From Chitinophaga pinensis (GTDB lineage Bacteria; Bacteroidota; Bacteroidia; NS11-12g; UBA955), in the NCBI GenBank assembly GCA_945890895.1, contig CAMDDG010000001.1, positions 1-37,704 on the forward strand: a DNA stretch of 37,704 nucleotides. The letters are read 5' to 3'. Of the stretch, positions 32,859 through 37,704 are shown one piece after another. Under the pieces are notes generated by a model that was not told the DNA's origin, did no database searches, and saw only the letters and a list, made by a program, of their open reading frames with translations. Position numbers and translations under genes: made by a program. The first letter of the stretch is position 1, and every line of letters starts with the position of its first letter.

Positions 32859-33365
32859 ATGGAAATCAATAAAATTGCCCCACAACGAGTAGTGAGTCTA
32901 TCGTATTCGTTGACTTTAAACAACGGAGAACTTGCAGACCACGCTACCGAGGAGCAACCGTTGATGTTTATTCACGGTATTGGTCAAACATTGCCTGCTT
33001 TTGATGAAAAGTTAGACGGTTTGGCTGTGGGAGATTCTTTTTCTTTTACTCTTTCTGCAGAAGAAGGTTACGGTGAAGCGAGCGACCAATACATGGTTGA
33101 ATTGCCCAAAAATATTTTTGAAGGGGAAGATGTTCCCGCAGATATTCTTCAAATCGGTGCCATTTTGCCGATGCAAGATCAAGACGGAAATCCTATGGAC
33201 GGTAAAGTAGTTGAAATTACCGATAACACCGTTATGATGGATTTTAACCATCCGTTGGCTGGAGAAGCTTTGAGTTTTGAAGGTAAAGTTCTTGCCGTAC
33301 GCGAAGCAACTGAAGAAGAATTGGATCATGGACATGTTCATGGCCCAGGTGGACATCACCACTAA
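32859..33365 (+). CDS. SlyD-like FKBP-type peptidyl-prolyl isomerase
   Basis: 168 residues. Prolyl isomerase and chaperone with the split FKBP domain: SLSYSLTLNNGELADHATEE, FIHGIGQTLPAFDEKLDGLAVGD, SAEEGYGEASDQYMVELPKN, then the insert-in-flap region and MMDFNHPLAGEALSFEGKVLAV, which is characteristic of SlyD. The C-terminus GHVHGPGGHHH is His-rich, as in SlyD proteins that bind nickel. A degenerate box GTACTTTG (32847-32854) ends 4 nt before the ATG, the same spacing as at priA and hldD. It is followed 11 nt later by the DCC-family gene. Confidence 0.94.
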   Translation: MEINKIAPQRVVSLSYSLTLNNGELADHATEEQPLMFIHGIGQTLPAFDEKLDGLAVGDSFSFTLSAEEGYGEASDQYMVELPKNIFEGEDVPADILQIGAILPMQDQDGNPMDGKVVEITDNTVMMDFNHPLAGEALSFEGKVLAVREATEEELDHGHVHGPGGHHH

Positions 33366-33376
33366 GAGTCTTGCGA

Positions 33377-33832
33377 ATGAAAACTGAATTTAATTCGGTT
33401 GTGTATTTCGATGGAGTTTGTAACCTGTGTAATTTTTGGGTGAGATTGGTGCGCAAAATCGATCGAAAATCTCGATTTGAATTGCGGTCATTACAATCCA
33501 AAGAAGGACAAGAATTTATTAATAAATACCAATTGGAATCCGGCCTTGTGCCGGATTCTGTTGTTTATTGTCGGGTCAAAAACCGTGTTGATCTCAATTT
33601 GAATTTGGAAACGGCAACTCCTTCAATTGATAATTCCCAATCCTCAGTGGACGATGTTTTCTATCAAGTGTATTTCGAGTCCAACGCCATTTTGTATATC
33701 TTAAAGGATTCAGGTTTTTTGGGGAAAGTGGGTTTTGGTTTGCTTTGGTTGATACCGCCATTTATTCGCAATTCCCTGTATCAATGGATCGCACGAAATC
33801 GCTACCGGTGGTTCGGAAAGTGTGACTTATGA
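33377..33832 (+). CDS. DCC-family (DUF393) thioredoxin-like protein
   Basis: 151 residues from the ATG at 33377 (an in-frame TTG two codons upstream is less likely). The N-terminus VVYFDGVCNLCNFWVRLVRK carries the DxxCxxC motif naming the DCC family of putative thiol-disulphide oxidoreductases. RFELRSLQSKEGQEF follows as usual, and the end (WLIPPFIRNSLYQWIARNRY, then RWFGKC) is the typical family C-terminus. About 20 residues in the middle (ETATPSIDNSQSSVDD) are a non-conserved, Ser-rich insert. It lies just downstream of the FKBP gene, so is probably co-transcribed with it. Confidence 0.9.
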   Translation: MKTEFNSVVYFDGVCNLCNFWVRLVRKIDRKSRFELRSLQSKEGQEFINKYQLESGLVPDSVVYCRVKNRVDLNLNLETATPSIDNSQSSVDDVFYQVYFESNAILYILKDSGFLGKVGFGLLWLIPPFIRNSLYQWIARNRYRWFGKCDL

Positions 33833-33897
33833 TGGGAATTGCATTTTTAGTTTAAATAAATTATTGTATTATTGAAGCTTACAACAAACCAAACACT

Positions 33898-34242
33898 ATG
33901 GAATCAAGTAAAGTTGACATGTTTTTAATGACCAATTCGAAGTTTTTCGAAAGTCATCAGCTACCCGCTATTCGCGAACAATTATTGAATCTTGACGAAT
34001 CAAAAATGATTAACATTCAGATGATCGAATTCAAAGATCCAACCACCATTTTAATCGTTTCTATTTTGGCAGGCGCCTTGGGAATAGATCGTTTTATGAT
34101 AGGTGATACCGGTTTGGGAATTGGCAAACTCTTAACTCTAGGTGGTTGCGGAATCTGGTCAATTGTTGACTTGTTCTTGATCATGGGCGCAACTCGCCAA
34201 AAGAATATGGAGCGCTTGCAAAATGTATTAATTATGTCATAA
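33898..34242 (+). CDS. TM2-domain membrane protein
   Basis: 114 residues. An N-terminal cytoplasmic helix region (about 60 residues) precedes two membrane helices joined by the TM2 signature: ILVSILAGALGIDRFMIGDT-type start, then LGIGKLLTLGGCGIWSIVDL. The DRF motif in the turn is conserved in the family. The biochemical role is unknown. It is first in a run of three small membrane-protein genes (TM2, DUF2752, DUF4870-like) reading the same way. No TAnnTTTG box is found in the 65-bp gap before it. Confidence 0.9.
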   Translation: MESSKVDMFLMTNSKFFESHQLPAIREQLLNLDESKMINIQMIEFKDPTTILIVSILAGALGIDRFMIGDTGLGIGKLLTLGGCGIWSIVDLFLIMGATRQKNMERLQNVLIMS

Positions 34243-34274
34243 TTCTACGTATTTAATTTATTGCTCAGGCAATT

Positions 34275-34727
34275 ATGTCCGTCGCGAAAGCACGATTTTA
34301 TAAAATGATCCAACGAATTTGGCTACTGGCTGTTGCGTTGGTGATTTTCGGGATCGTCTTTCGCGATTTTTTATTGACTCAAACTTCGTTGTGTTTATTT
34401 AAATCTATTGCGGGTATTGAATGCCCAAGTTGCGGTTCTACTCGCGCTGTGTTGACGTTTTACTCCGGCGATATTTTATTGTCGCTACGTTATAATCTAC
34501 TCGGATTTTTATTCGCGGTCTTGTTGCTCGCAGTTCCATTATTGCTGTTAGTTGAAAAAGTATTTAAACGAGTGTTGCTTTATTCTCTATATGTTTGGTT
34601 AAGCATTAAGTTTAAACGACGAAGATTTCTATGGTTCGCCGTTGTTTTAATCGTTATTTATTGGATTTATTTTTATTCCATGAATGTTGAATTCCTTCAT
34701 GAAACTGAGCAATTTTTTGGTGATTAA
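34275..34727 (+). CDS. DUF2752-family membrane protein
   Basis: 150 residues with about three membrane helices. The family signature CLFKSIAGIECPSCGSTRAV (Cys pair, GxTR) is at about residues 36-55, followed by LRYNLLGFLFAVLLLAVPLL. A Lys/Arg-rich loop (IKFKRRRFLW) precedes the last helix. Function is unknown; the CPxCGxTR motif suggests a metal or thiol site. It lies 32 nt after the TM2 gene; a small ATTGC-TCAG-GCAAT hairpin (34260-34273) sits just before its ATG. Confidence 0.88.
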   Translation: MSVAKARFYKMIQRIWLLAVALVIFGIVFRDFLLTQTSLCLFKSIAGIECPSCGSTRAVLTFYSGDILLSLRYNLLGFLFAVLLLAVPLLLLVEKVFKRVLLYSLYVWLSIKFKRRRFLWFAVVLIVIYWIYFYSMNVEFLHETEQFFGD

Positions 34728-34787
34728 CTTTTGATCATTCGTTGTGTTTGTAGAATGTATAGGATTGGTTTGTTATTTTTGTTTTTC

Positions 34788-34818
34788 TTTTCGGGGGATA
34801 TTTTTCTTTTTGGAGGAT
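34788..34818 (+). repeat. Tandem pair of the dispersed motif upstream of the DUF4870-like gene
   Basis: TTTTCGGGGGAT (34788-34799, exact) is followed 19 nt later by TTTTTGGAGGAT (34807-34818, two mismatches). The larger unit TTTTTCTTTTCGGGGGATA is repeated imperfectly with a period of about 19-20 bp (34782-34800 and 34801-34820), so the motif and its T-rich upstream flank were duplicated together. It ends about 37 nt before the next gene. Confidence 0.65.
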
Positions 34819-34824
34819 GTTGCC

Positions 34825-34832
34825 TAAGTTTG
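34825..34832 (+). promoter_or_regulatory. -7 promoter box of the DUF4870-like gene
   Basis: TAAGTTTG, an exact TAnnTTTG match, 22 nt before the ATG at 34855. The tandem motif lies immediately upstream, across the -33 region; no separate TTTG at ideal spacing. Confidence 0.45.
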
Positions 34833-34854
34833 GATACAACAAGTTAAACGCTTA

Positions 34855-35289
34855 ATGAAAAACGATTTGCACATCCCATCCACAGAACATGAGCGAGAGT
34901 ACGCTTCCAACGGGTACATTATGTCGCTGGTTGCGGTAATGGCCGGATTGCCCATTCCGGTTGTTAATTTGATTGCCTCCCTAATATTTTTCTTAGCAAA
35001 TCGCAAGGCAACGTATTTTGTTCGATGGCACTCTACGCAAGCTTTGCTCAGTCAATTGTCGGTGGTGGGATTCAATAGTGCAGCTTTTTGGTGGACCATC
35101 TCCATTTTCTTTTTCCATGAGAAAGAAGTGAACAACGATTATATGGCTTACGTTATTGCCGTTATTGTATTAAATGTTTTGGAACTAATTGGTACCATGA
35201 TTGCCGCAGTTCGAGTGCGCAAAGGAATTCATTATCGTATTTTTATTATTGGCGAATTCACGGATATTTTTGTTAAAGAATCTAATTGA
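34855..35289 (+). CDS. DUF4870-like small membrane protein
   Basis: 144 residues with three to four membrane helices. The start STEHEREYASNGYIMSLVAV and the loop FFLANRKATYFVRWHSTQAL fit the DUF4870/Tic20-like layout (a helix, then FVRxHAxQAL, then two helices). Function is unknown. It is the third of three small membrane-protein genes in a row and has its own probable promoter and a tandem dispersed motif before it. It is convergent with the polymerase gene; the 81-bp gap holds only a weak hairpin (GGGTT/AACCC, 35303-35318). Confidence 0.8.
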   Translation: MKNDLHIPSTEHEREYASNGYIMSLVAVMAGLPIPVVNLIASLIFFLANRKATYFVRWHSTQALLSQLSVVGFNSAAFWWTISIFFFHEKEVNNDYMAYVIAVIVLNVLELIGTMIAAVRVRKGIHYRIFIIGEFTDIFVKESN

Positions 35290-35370
35290 TTCACCGATTT
35301 TAGGGTTGTTTTAAACCCATTGGTTACTTTTTTAGTGTTGAGTCGGTTGGGAACGAATGAAAATCAATTT

Positions 35371-37704
35371 TCAACTGCGAGGATCGGGCTTGACTCCCAG
35401 TTTTTCCATTTTGGCTACTTCCAACGCTACTACTCCAAAATCTTCAATAACCACGCCCCAAAGCCGATAAATTCCGCGACCTTTGAACGGATAGCGCGCT
35501 ACCACCGGAGGAAAGTGAACACTGTCAAAAAAGTACCCGTCTCGATCTAACCAAGTTCCGAAATTCATTTCTTTACCACCAACAGTCTTGGTGGGTTTTA
35601 CCGTAACCAAACGACCTTCGATATAAATGGATTTTCCTAAAAGTTCATGTAATTTGCGACCTCGAATTTGAGATTCAGGGATTGAGTCCGGTTCAACCAA
35701 TTCAAATGGATTCTCCAAGGTGAATCCCAATAATTCCCGCTGATCTATGGCCACTTCTAGTGGATCATCTTCTAAGGATGGAAGTTCATATTCCTTTACT
35801 TTTTCCCTAAATAAAACCGATTGTATTCCTTCTGATGATGATAGCAAATTTGCTGGTGGCAATCCGGTTGCGGTCAGCTGCGATTCTGCTGGTTGTGCTC
35901 CTTCTGTTGATGATGTTATTTCTTCAGATGATGGCAATCCTACAGATGTGCCTGCTGTTTTCGACAACATGCCCAGCCGTTCTATCCTTTTTTGCGATGC
36001 CGATATTCTTGTGGTTTTCTTTTTGTCGCTTGCATACAGCGCATGGGCTTCCCACAATAACTCTTTACGCGACTTGCCCGTGAAACGCAAGGCTCCAATT
36101 TGTATGAGAAGTTTAAATTGTTCAAGTCCGGGGTTACAACGGTTCTTGAAATCATCGAGATCGCTGAACGGTTGGAGTTGTTCTAACTCAATTCGATGAA
36201 CTAGCGTACCTTCCATTCCTTGAATTAAACCCAACCCCAACCAAATAGTGGAATCTTTGATACGGGTAAGTCCACCGCTATTTTGAACGCAGGGCAATTG
36301 AACGTCTGCGCCGCACATTTTAGCGGCATGAACGTAGAATTCAGTTCGATAAAATCCACCGAAATTGTTAATTACTGCCGTGTAGAATTCCAACGGATAG
36401 TAGGTTTTAAGGTGCAAACTTTGATAACTCTCCACGGCATAGCTCGCGCTGTGTCCTTTGGCAAAACTATATCCCGCAAAACTCTCAATCTGTTGCCATA
36501 CTTCCTGTATGAGTTTTTGGGGATGTTTTTTCGCACTGGCTTGGGTGAAAAATTGCTCCTTGACTTTCTGGAATTCTTCTCTGCTGCGAAATTTCCCGCT
36601 CATCCCTCTTCGCAGCACATCGCTTTCGGCCAACCCCAAGCCCGCAAACTCATTGGCTACCCGAATCACGTCCTCCTGATACACCATAATTCCATAGGTT
36701 TCTGGTAGAATGGATTGCATAATGGGATGGGCCTCAGCGCGTTTTTGTGGGTCAATATGTCGTTCAATAAATGTGCGCATCATCCCGCTGCGGGCAACCC
36801 CGGGTCGAATCACACTGCTGGCTGCTACCAAAGTCAGATAGTCTCGGCAACGCAGTTTTCGTAAAAGTTGCCGCATAGCGGGACTTTCCACGTAAAAGCA
36901 GCCCATGGTATTGCCATGGGCTATGATGCGCGCAATCTTGGGGTCGTTTTTAAATTCTTGAATCCGATGAATATCCAGTTCTATTCCTCTGTTTTCGCGG
37001 ATGTATATTACGGCATCCTTGATGTGTCCCAAGCCACGCTGACTTAAAATGTCAAACTTGGCCAAGTTTAAGTCTTCAGCTTCCAGAATGCTGAATTGTA
37101 CCGAAGGAAAGCCTTTTGGAGGTAAGTCCAATGCCGAGTAGTGATATAACGACTTTTCTGAAATTAAAATACCTCCAACGTGCAAACTTCGATAATTCGG
37201 TAAGTTGTGTATTTTCTGGGCGTGTCGGAGCAATTCGCTATACAGCGTTTCTTTGTCTTGATGCAGTTCGCCGCCATTGGTGTCGCTGTCGTAAATATAA
37301 GTGCTTTCACGGTTATTCTTGTTGCTAACACTAGCACTAGCACTAATACTAGCACGAATACTATTGCTACTATCGTTAGTGCGGCTACTGCCGTTATTTC
37401 CGCTGCTATTTCCATTATTACTGCTACTACTACTACTGCTACTACTACTACTACTACTACTACTACGCATCACACGGTTGCGCACCCGTTGCCCAACTCC
37501 GGGTGTGCTGTAAACGGAATCCCGGGAATGTTTTACGGTGTTTTCATCGGGTAAAAACTGCTCAAATTCTTTGGGAGAAAAGTAGGAATGACGTTCGAGA
37601 AGGGCGTCGATTTCTGATTTGGGTAAGCCGTAAACTTTGCCTAATTCCCGAACTACAGCATTGGTTTGAAAGGTGTTGTAAGTGGCCAATAAAGCAGAAT
37701 GCCC
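35371..37704 (-). CDS. DnaE-type DNA polymerase III alpha subunit (error-prone-like form), 5-prime end outside window
   Basis: 777 residues are visible; the frame stays open to the right edge (GHSALLATYNTF), so the PHP domain and probably the catalytic Asp motif are missing from view. Motifs: TFQTNAVVRELGKVYGLPKS, LHVGGILISEKSLYHYSALD, FDILSQRGLGHIKDAV, SSVIRPGVARSGMM, YGIMVYQEDVIRVANEFAGL, DVLRRGMSGKFRSREEF, YSFAKGHSASYAVESYQSLH, and a C-terminal OB fold. This matches the shorter second DnaE of Bacteroidota, related to error-prone ImuC/DnaE2 forms. Two low-complexity insertions stand out: a poly-Ser/Asn block (visible residues about 80-140) and a Ser/Thr/Glu block before the C-terminal domain. 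It carries no dispersed motif. Confidence 0.9.
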   Translation of the reverse strand, partial: GHSALLATYNTFQTNAVVRELGKVYGLPKSEIDALLERHSYFSPKEFEQFLPDENTVKHSRDSVYSTPGVGQRVRNRVMRSSSSSSSSSSSSSSSNNGNSSGNNGSSRTNDSSNSIRASISASASVSNKNNRESTYIYDSDTNGGELHQDKETLYSELLRHAQKIHNLPNYRSLHVGGILISEKSLYHYSALDLPPKGFPSVQFSILEAEDLNLAKFDILSQRGLGHIKDAVIYIRENRGIELDIHRIQEFKNDPKIARIIAHGNTMGCFYVESPAMRQLLRKLRCRDYLTLVAASSVIRPGVARSGMMRTFIERHIDPQKRAEAHPIMQSILPETYGIMVYQEDVIRVANEFAGLGLAESDVLRRGMSGKFRSREEFQKVKEQFFTQASAKKHPQKLIQEVWQQIESFAGYSFAKGHSASYAVESYQSLHLKTYYPLEFYTAVINNFGGFYRTEFYVHAAKMCGADVQLPCVQNSGGLTRIKDSTIWLGLGLIQGMEGTLVHRIELEQLQPFSDLDDFKNRCNPGLEQFKLLIQIGALRFTGKSRKELLWEAHALYASDKKKTTRISASQKRIERLGMLSKTAGTSVGLPSSEEITSSTEGAQPAESQLTATGLPPANLLSSSEGIQSVLFREKVKEYELPSLEDDPLEVAIDQRELLGFTLENPFELVEPDSIPESQIRGRKLHELLGKSIYIEGRLVTVKPTKTVGGKEMNFGTWLDRDGYFFDSVHFPPVVARYPFKGRGIYRLWGVVIEDFGVVALEVAKMEKLGVKPDPRS
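37419..37466. repeat. Trinucleotide microsatellite (ACT/AGT)n coding poly-Ser
   Basis: On the plus strand a run of ACT units interrupted by two GCT; on the gene strand AGT/AGC encodes fifteen consecutive Ser, followed by Asn/Gly/Ser-rich sequence. A second local repeat of CACTAGCACTAG type lies at about 37329-37356 and encodes the ASISASASVS segment. The repeat length is a multiple of three, so slippage would alter length without breaking the frame. Confidence 0.85.

Noticed and set aside
35303..35318. GGGTT/AACCC hairpin as terminator between the DUF4870-like gene and the polymerase gene
   Set aside because: The stem is only 5 bp and the T-run begins 10 nt later, so an intrinsic terminator is not supported.
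37419..37466. CRISPR-like short repeat array
   Set aside because: The repeat unit is three bases with no spacers; it is a coding microsatellite.
37207..37554. Plus-strand frames of poly-Thr or poly-Leu over the microsatellite
   Set aside because: They are alternative readings of the ACT repeat opposite the polymerase gene; flanking sequence is not protein-like.

Overview
The window looks like chromosomal DNA from a member of the Bacteroidota, probably of the Flavobacteriales type. The evidence is a type IX secretion C-terminal domain at the left edge, Bacteroidota-style promoters (TTTG or TTG, then TAnnTTTG), a mevalonate pathway operon with the GYDIA-family GHMP kinase typical of this phylum, DUF5606 and DUF6913 family proteins, and weak use of Shine-Dalgarno sequences. 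No rRNA, tRNA, CRISPR array, transposase or prophage gene was seen.

Layout. 1-1.2 kb: 3-prime end of a T9SS-sorted protein, convergent with a membrane-anchored coiled-coil protein. 1.3-2.5 kb: rfbC and a MazG-like pyrophosphohydrolase. 2.7-9.2 kb: a six-gene isoprenoid operon (fni, HMG-CoA reductase, GYDIA kinase, mvaD, mevalonate kinase, UbiA prenyltransferase) running from HMG-CoA to IPP/DMAPP and on to a prenylated lipid. 9.4-13.2 kb: priA and hpd. 13.2-18.5 kb: an AT-rich accessory stretch holding a four-gene signalling operon on the minus strand (small protein, multi-pass membrane protein, histidine kinase, LuxR-type response regulator), a degenerate response-regulator fragment, and a divergent pair of unknown secreted proteins. 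18.4-22.3 kb (minus): a PIG-V-like glycosyltransferase, an M3 oligoendopeptidase, a DUF5606 protein with a histone-like tail, and a small conserved protein. 22.4-27.1 kb (plus): a heptose-epimerase-like SDR and a giant NtrY-like histidine kinase. 27.1-32.7 kb (minus): queG, ruvB, dapA, a DUF6913 protein and ligA. 32.8-35.3 kb (plus): a SlyD-like FKBP, a DCC thioredoxin-like protein, and a TM2 / DUF2752 / DUF4870-like membrane cluster. 35.4-37.7 kb (minus): the C-terminal three quarters of a DnaE-type polymerase running off the right edge.

Three patterns cut across the genes. (1) The 12-mer TTTTCGGGGGAT occurs seven times exactly and five more times with one mismatch, far above chance, twice as tandem copies and often just upstream of genes on the coding strand. 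(2) Several TAnnTTTG boxes end only 4-5 nt before a start codon, which suggests leaderless mRNAs. (3) Serine-rich, repeat-encoded insertions interrupt conserved enzymes (the GYDIA kinase and the DnaE-type polymerase). The least explained block is the four-gene signalling operon with its divergent secreted partners.
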